Notes under the pieces: generated by a model
Database searches by the model: none
Told to the model about the DNA's origin: nothing
The model's input: the letters and a program-made list of their open reading frames with translations, nothing else
Program-made: the position numbers and the translations under genes
Shown here: positions 1 to 4,787 of the stretch, piece by piece
How the letters are laid out: the number at the start of each line of letters is the position of its first letter
How positions within the stretch are numbered: the stretch's first letter is position 1
Source of the DNA: an uncultured Candidatus Udaeobacter sp.
GTDB taxonomy: Bacteria; Verrucomicrobiota; Verrucomicrobiia; Chthoniobacterales; UBA10450
Reading direction: 5' to 3'
NCBI GenBank assembly: GCA_955652715.1
Contig: CATPBS010000014.1
Coordinates: forward strand, 1 to 5,107
DNA length: 5,107 nt

Positions 1-144
1 ATACCGTGCGATGGCGCACTGGCTTCAGGCGTGCCGCTCACTCCTGCACTGCTCCGTCTCGATCCCATGTTCGATCCGCTGCGAGATGATCCGCGCTTCC
101 AAAAACTCGCGGAGTCGGGCGCGCCGAAGACCGGAGACAAATAA
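1..144 (+). CDS. C-terminal end of a TPR-repeat protein (partial)
   Basis: The frame is open from the first base of the window and ends at TAA 142-144, giving the last 47 residues of a protein that starts upstream. The tail contains LRLDPMFDPLRDDPRFQKL followed by a short polar end (ending KTGDK). A 'LDP-x-W/F-DPLR-x-DPRF-x-KL' ending is common at the C terminus of long TPR proteins of Acidobacteriota and Verrucomicrobiota, many of which carry an N-terminal Ser/Thr kinase, winged-helix or TolB-like domain. That is family knowledge; which N-terminal domain is present cannot be seen here. No ATG of its own with a ribosome site suggests a separate small gene. Nothing in the 470 bases downstream looks co-transcribed with it. 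The TPR-family call is fairly safe; the exact function is unknown. Confidence 0.75.
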   Translation: MPCDGALASGVPLTPALLRLDPMFDPLRDDPRFQKLAESGAPKTGDK

Positions 145-198
145 GGCGACGGTGCCGTCATAATCTTCGCTGAGCTAAAGCGACAATTTGTTTTGCAC

Positions 199-216
199 GG
201 CCGCGCGTGCGCGGTC
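199..216. other. GC-rich hairpin downstream of the TPR-protein gene
   Basis: CCGCGC at 201-206 and GCGCGG at 209-214 are perfect inverse complements. A G-C pair (199/216) and a G-U wobble (200/215) can extend the stem to about seven pairs around a four-base loop (206-209). It lies 55 bases after the TPR-protein stop, so it could help end that transcript. There is no T-run after it on either strand, so it is not a canonical intrinsic terminator. It may simply be a GC-rich palindrome. Confidence 0.3.
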
Positions 217-249
217 ATGGGCTGGGTGCTAACAAAAACAGTGCTGGGT

Positions 250-283
250 TTGTGTCACCCGGCTGCATAAAAATGGGCAGATT
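250..283. repeat. Dispersed repeat, copy 1
   Basis: This 34-base stretch matches 3674-3705 in the same orientation: 29 of 32 aligned bases are identical, with one 2-base gap. The identical blocks are TTGTGTCA, GCATAAAAATG and CAGATT. Similarity fades on both sides, so the shared unit is short. It does not resemble the REP sequences elsewhere in the window. It lies between the TPR-protein gene and the truncated tRNA, outside any gene. Its nature (mobile-element remnant, regulatory element or small-RNA piece) cannot be told from two copies. Confidence 0.6.
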
Positions 284-389
284 CCTGATGACGTGAGATG
301 ACGAAGCTTCCGGTGCAAGCTACTAGCGAAAGGCAGTTTGCGTAGTTGAGACCACTGCTGATGAAGTGTGTTAAAACGCCACTTTCGTC

Positions 390-427
390 TTAGGAAACCC
401 TTGTTCTATCCGTTGAACTACGGGGAC
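390..427 (-). pseudogene. 5' half of a tRNA-Arg(CCU) gene, broken at the anticodon loop
   Basis: Read on the minus strand from 427, the sequence fits a tRNA exactly as far as position 38. The acceptor strand is GTCCCCG (427-421), followed by T8-A9. The D stem is GTTC (418-415) paired with GAAC (406-403), around an AACGGATA loop. A26 follows, then the anticodon strand AGGGT (401-397) and the loop TTCCTAA (396-390), with anticodon CCT (394-392) after a proper T33. The next bases (GACGA) cannot pair with AGGGT where ACCCT is needed. No T arm and no CGGGGAC acceptor partner occur anywhere down to 145. The gene is therefore cut precisely at the 3' edge of the anticodon loop and cannot give a working tRNA unless the missing half is supplied by something not visible here. 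The anticodon loop is a common crossover site for tyrosine integrases, so an integration or excision scar is the likeliest explanation. Confidence 0.8.
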
Positions 428-431
428 ACGC

Positions 432-463
432 GAAAGGAAAAGTAAGAAGGAGGAAGGAAGAAG
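432..463. other. Purine-rich tract beside the tRNA remnant
   Basis: Thirty-one of 32 bases are purines on the plus strand; the only exception is T443. The tract starts five bases from the expected 5' end of the broken tRNA, so it occupies what would have been the tRNA promoter/leader region. It is low-complexity AAGG/GGAA sequence with no exact repeat unit. It could reflect slippage or replacement of the old promoter, or it could be neutral. It contains an AAGGAGG string with no usable start codon after it. Confidence 0.45.
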
Positions 464-617
464 TCCAGTAGTCAAGGGGTGAGGGAAAAATCCGGAAATC
501 AGATTTCTCACCAAACATGTAGATTTAGCTCGATTCGATTCTCTTGGTGATCGGGTAGCAGGAATCGCGGCAAGAATTTCCTGTTCAAACTGCGATCGGA
601 AAGTTTAACTCCGCAGA

Positions 618-1337
618 ATGGCGAACAATCTGATCGAGCCTCAGAACAACGTTCGGGCATTGCCACGATTTCGTTATTTGATCGACATCGTCGTACTCGT
701 GGCGGTGACGTTTCTTCTCGACATCGCTGTCGGCTTTTTTGTTCGTGTGCCGGTAAGTTTGCAGAGGGGATTTGTATTCGACGGGATCGGCAAGATGCTG
801 CTGGTCGGAGTTGCGTGCGGATTGATCCGGTTGCGCGGCGAGACATTGGCCGATATCGGACTGAAGCGCCCAGTGAGTTGGCTGCGCACGTTCATGATCG
901 GTGTTGGACTGGCGGCAATTGTTTTCATCGCAATTTATTTTTCGGAAAAAGCTGGGTTTCGCCGCGACCTGAGCCGGTTCAAAGATGCGCAGGGAAATCT
1001 GGAACTCACGCTTTTCGGCGTTTTCTATGCATTTATCGGGGCGGGCTTTTACGAGGAATTCATGTTTCGCGGATTCCTTATGCAGGGCCTGGCCATGTTG
1101 TTCGGTGCAAGCCGCGGCGCGTGGATCGTCGCATGTGTCGTGCAAGGCGCGCTTTTCGGGGCAGCGCACGCTTACCAGAATCCTCTGGGCATTGCGATCA
1201 CCGGTACGCTAGGCGTTTTGATGGGACTGCTGGTTCTCGCGTCAGGCCGGAATCTTTGGCCAGTGATCATCGGTCATGGAATTTTCGACGCGAGTCGCTT
1301 TGTCCTATTTTATTTCCAAGGCCCGCCGCTCAGCTAA
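618..1337 (+). CDS. CPBP-family intramembrane glutamic protease (CAAX-protease/Abi type)
   Basis: This 239-residue membrane protein has the three signature motifs of the CPBP family (CAAX proteins and bacteriocin-processing; Rce1-like). They are EEFMFR at 146-151 (the EExxxR motif holding the catalytic glutamates), FGAAH at 180-184 (FxxxH), and GHGIFD at 220-225 (HxxxD, with H220 and D224). Hydrophobic segments lie near residues 20-41, 57-71, 91-109, 130-145, 165-182, 190-208 and 214-233, so the active site sits within the membrane. Family members cleave peptides or prenylated-type substrates in the membrane; in bacteria the substrate is usually unknown. ATG 618 is the first possible start, because an in-frame TAA lies at 606-608. 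The ribosome site is weak. Length is normal for the family and all key residues are present. The next gene is on the same strand 60 bases on, but nothing indicates a shared job. Confidence 0.93.
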   Translation: MANNLIEPQNNVRALPRFRYLIDIVVLVAVTFLLDIAVGFFVRVPVSLQRGFVFDGIGKMLLVGVACGLIRLRGETLADIGLKRPVSWLRTFMIGVGLAAIVFIAIYFSEKAGFRRDLSRFKDAQGNLELTLFGVFYAFIGAGFYEEFMFRGFLMQGLAMLFGASRGAWIVACVVQGALFGAAHAYQNPLGIAITGTLGVLMGLLVLASGRNLWPVIIGHGIFDASRFVLFYFQGPPLS

Positions 1338-1396
1338 CCTAGTCAATTGGCAAGTTAAGGGTCAGGTGTATCCCCGCTGCTAGGCTGGAATAAACG

Positions 1397-2056
1397 TTGA
1401 CATGCGGAGAGCTAGCCCGCCGGGGCCGGCAAACGAACAGACGTTACCATGTCCATTTCACCAAGGCTGCTCTCGGCAAAGGCGCTCAGTTGGGCGATTG
1501 GCTCAAAACGCCGGATCCGAAAGCGCCCATGCCAGGACACTTTGTTGTCCTTCGCCATCAAGATGGCGACGCATGGGATTACGTTGCCATTGAGCATCTC
1601 GGCACAAACGCAACCGTCGAAGCTGCCGGCACTGCCGTACCTCCAGACAAGCGCGACCTGAGCGACTGGCACAACGATACTTTTGTGAACGGTCCATCGT
1701 GGGAGGAGTTTACTCGTGCAATGGGTATTGATGACGACTCGAAAGCCAAGACTTCCGGATCGGTTTATGTGGTTTCTGCTTATCGTCCCGCTCCCGGCCA
1801 TCGCGACGGGTTGGAGAAAATGCTCAGTGAGACACCTCAACCACCTGACACAAGCGCGGGCAACGTGTTGATGCAGCATCTGGAAGGCGGCCCATGGACG
1901 TTTCTCACCATTGCCCGTTACAATTCGTGGGAGGATTATGCCACGAATGAGAAAAACAGTGTGGCGCAAACGAACAAGAAGGAGGGCGGCTGGTTCCGAT
2001 TGCGTGACCACACGAATTTTCATAACGACACTCTGACCGACCGTATTGCCCCGTAA
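1397..2056 (+). CDS. Unrecognised protein with two tandem related domains; 5' end possibly lost
   Basis: The reading frame encodes up to 219 residues and I cannot assign a function. It contains an internal duplication. Residues about 18-100 and 122-213 both run as a beta strand with an A/P-x-G turn (HFTKAALGKG; SAYRPAPGHR), an amphipathic helix, a V-L-x-R/Q-H strand followed by W (VLRHQDGDAW; VLMQHLEGGPW), and a distal W/F-HNDT motif (WHNDTF at 91-96; FHNDTL at 208-213). The pattern resembles dimeric alpha-beta barrel proteins such as NIPSNAP/Dabb; this is inference from strand pattern only. The first 17 residues are arginine-rich and lack a hydrophobic core. Stops occur just upstream in all three frames (1381, 1391, 1398). 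The only in-frame start before Met45 is TTG 1397, with no good ribosome site, so either this rare start is used or an original N terminus, perhaps a signal peptide, is gone. It is followed by a hairpin and the convergent glycosyltransferase gene. Confidence 0.75.
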   Translation: MTCGELARRGRQTNRRYHVHFTKAALGKGAQLGDWLKTPDPKAPMPGHFVVLRHQDGDAWDYVAIEHLGTNATVEAAGTAVPPDKRDLSDWHNDTFVNGPSWEEFTRAMGIDDDSKAKTSGSVYVVSAYRPAPGHRDGLEKMLSETPQPPDTSAGNVLMQHLEGGPWTFLTIARYNSWEDYATNEKNSVAQTNKKEGGWFRLRDHTNFHNDTLTDRIAP

Positions 2057-2066
2057 GCGCTGGCAA

Positions 2067-2086
2067 CGATGCTCGGCAGGGCATCG
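2067..2086. terminator. Hairpin between convergent genes, possible terminator
   Basis: CGATGC (2067-2072) and GCATCG (2081-2086) form a perfect six-pair stem. A T-G and a C-G pair (2073/2080, 2074/2079) can extend it inward to leave a GGCA tetraloop. It starts ten bases after the stop of the plus-strand gene, where a terminator would be expected, and lies 70 bases past the stop of the convergent glycosyltransferase gene. No T-run follows on either strand, so termination is plausible but not shown. Confidence 0.35.
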
Positions 2087-2134
2087 AAGGTTGTGTGATC
2101 CAGCTCGCATGACACTCTTCGGGAAGGTAACGCA

Positions 2135-2159
2135 CGTTCCCAAACGCCGTTTGCCCTAC
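2135..2159 (-). repeat. REP-like singlet overlapping the glycosyltransferase stop codon
   Basis: On the minus strand this begins GTAGGGCAAACG, matching the head GTAGGGCAAGCG of the REP pair at 4798-4877 at 11 of 12 positions. It continues into a tight inverted repeat (CAAACG/CGTTTG). A GTAG tetranucleotide before a hairpin is the hallmark of REP elements moved by RAYT transposases. The TAG of this GTAG (2158-2156) is the stop codon of the glycosyltransferase gene. There is no inverted partner within the following 60 bases, so it is a single, somewhat diverged copy. Confidence 0.55.
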
Positions 2160-3586
2160 GGACGATTCTTCGTTGTACTAGACCGAAGTGGCTGGCTGTC
2201 GGCCAGCTGATGCAGACCACCCGGATATTCGTAAACAAAGACCTTGCGCCCCGGAAATCGTCTTAGAAGCGCATCTCGCTCGAGCTGGTCGCACCAAATG
2301 AAGTACAAGTTCTTGGCCGACGACAACACCGGCGGATTTCGAGTCAGATCGCCAGCGTTACTCGCAGGGTAAGTCCCAGTCTCGAGAAAAAAAATCTTCC
2401 GGCCATGTCCGACTTGCCGCACTGTCCGCTCAAGGTCTCGCCGCCAGTAGCTGGCATAACTCTCGTTTGCCAGGAAGGACACACTCCCGACGATCTGGAG
2501 AATGATAGCGAGCGTCCACAGGCGACGAGGGCCAGCTCCACAATCGTGATTGATCCATCTGCGGACGTCGACGACAGCCAGGAGCAGGAATGGAAAGTAG
2601 GCAAGCAGGTAGCGCGGACCAGGACCACCCGCAGCGGCTGGATAGAAAGAGTAGATCCCGACGTTCATCAAGAATAACGCGAGGTACATGTTGACCTTAG
2701 GTGAAGGCCGGTAGCGCTTCCAGAGTACGATCAACAGAACGGCAGGCGGAAAGACCCAAAGAAGATTTACCAGCCGCACACCGGTCAACTCGAGCCCAGT
2801 CCATGACACCATGAGATGGTCGTGCATGCCTGGCGAATGGTTCAGTGCTGTAGGGGTCTCGAGCGGATCGCCCGAGAGGAGTGTATCGTACAGCAGGTTG
2901 CCGCTGGCCAGAAGCCCAAACCCAATCGCGAAGAACATCAGTTGGGCGAACATCTTGCGCCGCACCAGGACTACTCCGATCCAAGCAGCCAACGGAATCC
3001 AGTCGAGGTAGCGAATCATGGAGGAATAACCAAGAAGGGCTCCGGCGCCTAAAAGTAGCAATCGCGAATACTGAGGACGCTGCCGCGAAGCGTCGTAGAC
3101 TAAAAAGGCGGCAAAGACGAATAGCGCGCTCGCGATGTGAGCACGAAGCGAGGCCGTGTAGTAACAGACGAACAGACAAAGCGTCAGCAAGGTCCCAGCG
3201 ACGTTCACCAGATTTTTCCCCATGCGCTGCTCTACGTATCGCAGAATGAGAAATACAAGGACGGCGCCAAGTATCGGATCGATCAGCCAGGGGATTCCGG
3301 CCAATGTGCCAAGTGCGAGGAAAGCTGGCCAGCCGGGAGGATATTTTGAGAACCGGCGTCCGTGATTGTCTGCGATGCAATTTGTGTCGACGCAGTTGTG
3401 CAGCGGATTCGCCGCATCGTAGAGAGCATCCTGCGCATACAGTTCTCCTGAAGCAAAGAGCTTCGCTTGGTAAAGGTAGGAGTAGTCGTCCCCAGACGGC
3501 GGAAATCGCTCCATCAGGACAAAGGCGATAACCAACGCTTCGAGAAACAAAACCAGGGAGAACAGGAACTTTTGCTTCGTCGCCAT
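2156..3586 (-). CDS. GT-C fold, GT39-like membrane glycosyltransferase
   Basis: This 476-residue polytopic protein has an N-terminal membrane helix (about 7-27) and then a first outer loop with GDDYSYLYQAKLF (32-44). Its D33-D34 pair sits where GT-C enzymes carry the catalytic or metal-binding acidic residues. FSKYPPGWPAFLALG (79-93) matches the K-YPP-G-P block of PMT/ArnT-like GT39 relatives. Roughly ten further hydrophobic segments follow, including about 105-118, 126-146, 150-166, 192-208, 212-234, 272-290, 298-316, 326-342 and 355-373, with a GPGPRYLLAYFPFLLL block at 321-336. The C-terminal 95 residues are soluble. Such enzymes move a sugar from a polyprenyl-phosphate donor to lipid, protein or glycan outside the cytoplasmic membrane; the acceptor here is unknown. 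The ATG at 3586 directly precedes the first helix, with no clear ribosome site. The stop lies in a REP-like sequence. No other sugar genes are adjacent, so it looks like an orphan enzyme. Confidence 0.85.
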   Translation of the reverse strand: MATKQKFLFSLVLFLEALVIAFVLMERFPPSGDDYSYLYQAKLFASGELYAQDALYDAANPLHNCVDTNCIADNHGRRFSKYPPGWPAFLALGTLAGIPWLIDPILGAVLVFLILRYVEQRMGKNLVNVAGTLLTLCLFVCYYTASLRAHIASALFVFAAFLVYDASRQRPQYSRLLLLGAGALLGYSSMIRYLDWIPLAAWIGVVLVRRKMFAQLMFFAIGFGLLASGNLLYDTLLSGDPLETPTALNHSPGMHDHLMVSWTGLELTGVRLVNLLWVFPPAVLLIVLWKRYRPSPKVNMYLALFLMNVGIYSFYPAAAGGPGPRYLLAYFPFLLLAVVDVRRWINHDCGAGPRRLWTLAIILQIVGSVSFLANESYASYWRRDLERTVRQVGHGRKIFFLETGTYPASNAGDLTRNPPVLSSAKNLYFIWCDQLERDALLRRFPGRKVFVYEYPGGLHQLADSQPLRSSTTKNRP

Positions 3587-3596
3587 GAAAGTGCGC

Positions 3597-3692
3597 TTAC
3601 TCTTGCCGGAGCAGCAGTTCGACGTTGAGGGCCGTCTTGTCCGGCGTCATATCGCAGAAATTTGGGTCACGCATTGTGTCATCCAGCGGCAT
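3597..3692 (-). CDS. Possible small leader-type ORF upstream of the glycosyltransferase
   Basis: A minus-strand frame of 31 codons begins MPLDDTMRDPNFCDM and ends at TAA, ten bases before the glycosyltransferase ATG. That spacing would suit a translated leader or a small operon partner. The same frame is open further upstream to 3779, and a GTG at 3746 would add a hydrophobic stretch. The other repeat copy (250-283, minus strand) also has an ATG at the matching place and begins MQPGDT, but its frame then diverges. There is no ribosome site and no known family. An overlapping plus-strand frame is about equally open, so chance is a real possibility. Confidence 0.2.
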   Translation of the reverse strand: MPLDDTMRDPNFCDMTPDKTALNVELLLRQE

Positions 3693-3705
3693 AAAAATGC
3701 AGATT
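3674..3705. repeat. Dispersed repeat, copy 2
   Basis: This is the partner of 250-283, with 29 of 32 aligned bases identical plus a 2-base gap and the same orientation. It lies upstream of the glycosyltransferase gene rather than inside it. The 2-base gap shifts reading frame upstream of the shared ATG on the minus strand, so conservation of the whole unit as protein code is unlikely. A non-coding repeat or decayed element is the simpler view. Confidence 0.6.
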
Positions 3706-3799
3706 GGGATGGACAAAAAGCAAAAGTAGAAAGGGTAATGTAGCACGTCTAGCGAACAGATGTCGCACGTTCGCTTAGCTCAGGCGTGGCTACCAGGCG

Positions 3800-3833
3800 T
3801 CAGAGCTCGAATTTAAAACCAAAACCGCTCTGA
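3800..3833. other. Inverted repeat after the RES toxin gene
   Basis: TCAGAGC (3800-3806) and GCTCTGA (3827-3833) are perfect seven-base inverse complements around a 20-base AT-rich loop. The structure lies 19 bases beyond the toxin stop on the transcript. It could stabilise or end the toxin-antitoxin mRNA, but the loop is large and there is no T-run after it, so it is only a weak terminator candidate. Confidence 0.25.
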
Positions 3834-3852
3834 GTTAATCGCCAGCGCTAAA

Positions 3853-4317
3853 TCAGCGACCGACCAGGCGCGGATCGAACTCGTAATCGACTGGCGGCGC
3901 GATACGGATTTGCTTGAAATCTGGATGCTCAGGATTGAGGAGAAAATTTGTATCGGCGGGGCTGATTGCACTCGGTAGAGCTAACACTGCGGAGCGCCGC
4001 TGTTGAACCCAGTGATCGCCGATTTCCCTTGTCTCCATCGGGGGCGGAAAAATTCGCCAATTGGCTGGCAGTTTTTCTGCTGGGAATCGTTTCGTGGACC
4101 TGTCAGGCCATTCTAAGCGAAAAGCCTTGTATTTTTCGTTGGGGTTGAAGGGCTTGTTATGGACAAAAACCTCGAGTGCTGCAGTCGATTGATGTTCGCT
4201 CGCGTAAATGACACGAACGTTCCGGGAGTTCCATCGTCCGCCGTAGCGCCAGGCGCCTTCACCGGAAAAAGCCGTTGCTGCTTCGCTCTCCAGGACGATA
4301 CGCCAAGCTGAACCCAT
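3853..4317 (-). CDS. RES-domain toxin of a Xre-RES type II toxin-antitoxin system
   Basis: This 154-residue protein is a RES-domain toxin almost end to end. It starts with WRIV (5-8) and has a SGEGAWRYGGRWNS block (18-31) holding the conserved Arg and GGRWN, then VIYAS (36-40) and ALEVFVH with its conserved Glu49 (47-53). The C-terminal half has RSAVLALPSAISP (108-120) and TNFLLNPEHPDF (123-134). These are the Arg, Tyr, Glu, Ser and Asn positions that define the RES family. Characterised members (such as MbcT and the Pseudomonas RES toxins) destroy cytoplasmic NAD+ by hydrolysis or phosphorolysis, halting growth; activity here is inferred from intact motifs. The length is typical, and ATG 4317 places WRIV where homologues have it. 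It follows the antitoxin stop by six bases on the same strand, in the usual order. No ribosome site is evident, so translation may be coupled to the antitoxin. Confidence 0.93.
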   Translation of the reverse strand: MGSAWRIVLESEAATAFSGEGAWRYGGRWNSRNVRVIYASEHQSTAALEVFVHNKPFNPNEKYKAFRLEWPDRSTKRFPAEKLPANWRIFPPPMETREIGDHWVQQRRSAVLALPSAISPADTNFLLNPEHPDFKQIRIAPPVDYEFDPRLVGR

Positions 4318-4323
4318 GAGGTC

Positions 4324-4740
4324 TTAGGAATAGACCCCGTACTTCATCCGGCCTAACAGGTTCTCGACTTCGCGTGCGCCTGCCTCTGTTCTCGCATAAT
4401 CGAGCGGAACAGCGCCACCAAGACCGTACTGGGGATGTTTCAACCAGGCTCGCGCTTTTTCGATATCACCGAAAAAGTCTGCAGCTTGTCGAACCAATCG
4501 CGAATAGCGGATAACCTTGTCCGATTCATCTGGCGACAATCGCCCAGCAGCTTTGCGCCGCTGCAAAGTGGATCTTGAGATCGAAAGTTTTGCCGCGAGC
4601 TGCTCGAACGGCATGTCGATGCTGTTTTGCAAAGTCTCCAGCTCAGAGAAACGCAGTCCCTTCTGAATTTGCCGAATCAGATCGCTCGGATGCTTTGCTT
4701 TCACACTATGCGTCTTCTTTTCCAGCGTTGCGGTTTTCAT
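4324..4740 (-). CDS. Xre/MbcA/ParS-type antitoxin (DUF2384) of the Xre-RES pair
   Basis: This 138-residue protein has a lysine-rich N terminus and then an Xre-like helix-turn-helix (about 28-67), with LAAKLSISRSTLQRRKAAG (48-66) as the recognition part. The DUF2384 toxin-binding domain (about 68-138) contains LSPDESDKVIRYSRL (68-82), a FGD-x-EKARAWL helix (90-100), GGAVPLDYARTEAGA (108-122) and VENLLGRMKYGVYS at the end (125-138). In solved Xre-RES complexes this C-terminal tail enters the toxin active site, and the protein also binds its own promoter. The partner toxin starts six bases after this stop. The upstream region has a promoter with two palindromes suitable for dimer binding, which supports autorepression. 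ATG 4740 is chosen because the promoter places the transcript start about 20 bases before it. The length is normal and no key motif is missing. Confidence 0.93.
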   Translation of the reverse strand: MKTATLEKKTHSVKAKHPSDLIRQIQKGLRFSELETLQNSIDMPFEQLAAKLSISRSTLQRRKAAGRLSPDESDKVIRYSRLVRQAADFFGDIEKARAWLKHPQYGLGGAVPLDYARTEAGAREVENLLGRMKYGVYS

Positions 4741-4754
4741 AAATTGTGGGCTGA

Positions 4755-4787
4755 TTCAATTGAAACAATCTATTGGCTCAATTGAGC
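4755..4787. promoter_or_regulatory. Twin palindromic operator for the antitoxin
   Basis: Two perfect palindromes share a CAATTG core: TTCAATTGAA (4755-4764) and GCTCAATTGAGC (4776-4787). Their centres are 22 bp apart, about two helical turns, so dimers bound to each would sit on the same DNA face. The upstream one lies wholly between the -35 and -10 boxes; the other covers the expected transcription start. Binding at either would block RNA polymerase. That the Xre-type antitoxin is the binder is inference from position and family behaviour. Confidence 0.75.

Larger units (their letters stand above)
145..617. other. Intergenic region without a convincing gene
   Basis: The 473 bases between the TPR-protein stop and the CPBP protease start contain no open frame with a good start and family resemblance. 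They hold a GC-rich hairpin (199-216), one copy of a dispersed repeat (250-283), the 5' half of a tRNA-Arg gene on the minus strand (390-427) and a purine tract (432-463). An AAGGAGG string at 447-453 inside the purine tract looks like a ribosome site, but no start codon with a sustained frame follows at the right distance. I see no clear sigma70 promoter for the protease gene. The mix of remnants suggests a rearranged junction rather than a simple promoter region. Confidence 0.6.
3587..3852. other. Gap between toxin and glycosyltransferase genes
   Basis: These 266 bases separate the RES toxin stop from the glycosyltransferase start, both on the minus strand. They hold the second copy of a dispersed repeat (3674-3705), a weak inverted repeat near the toxin end (3800-3833) and two mutually exclusive short open frames. 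One is on the minus strand (from ATG 3692, or GTG 3746, to TAA 3599-3597). The other is on the plus strand (ATG 3585 to TAG 3741-3743, 52 codons). Neither has a ribosome site or a family I recognise. The glycosyltransferase promoter should lie here, but I cannot single out a convincing one. Confidence 0.5.

Noticed and set aside
250..400. Group I intron in the anticodon loop of tRNA-Arg(CCU)
   Set aside because: Such introns are known at this site in some bacteria, but no 3' exon (ACCCT stem, T arm, CGGGGAC) follows within the 245 bases and I see no conserved intron core.
440..620. Alternative upstream start for the CPBP protease using the AAGGAGG string in the purine tract
   Set aside because: An in-frame TAA at 606-608 blocks any extension of the protease frame, and no start codon follows the string at a suitable distance.
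585..1169. Long minus-strand frame opposite the CPBP protease gene
   Set aside because: It lies antisense to a gene with three intact CPBP motifs, its composition is unlike a folded protein (rich in H, Q, D, K, R without pattern), and no family resemblance is seen.
1412..2143. Minus-strand frame opposite the duplicated-domain gene (243 codons)
   Set aside because: The plus-strand frame shows an internally repeated domain pattern, while the minus-strand translation shows no repeated or family motif; it is a shadow of the real frame.
2697..3380. Second minus-strand frame inside the glycosyltransferase gene
   Set aside because: It is an out-of-frame shadow, arginine- and serine-rich, with no membrane pattern, whereas the main frame has clear GT-C features.
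3790..3833. Possible tRNA fragment (TTCGAGCTC near a stem) on the minus strand
   Set aside because: It resembles a T arm only superficially; the flanking bases cannot pair as a five-base T stem and no acceptor or anticodon arm is present.
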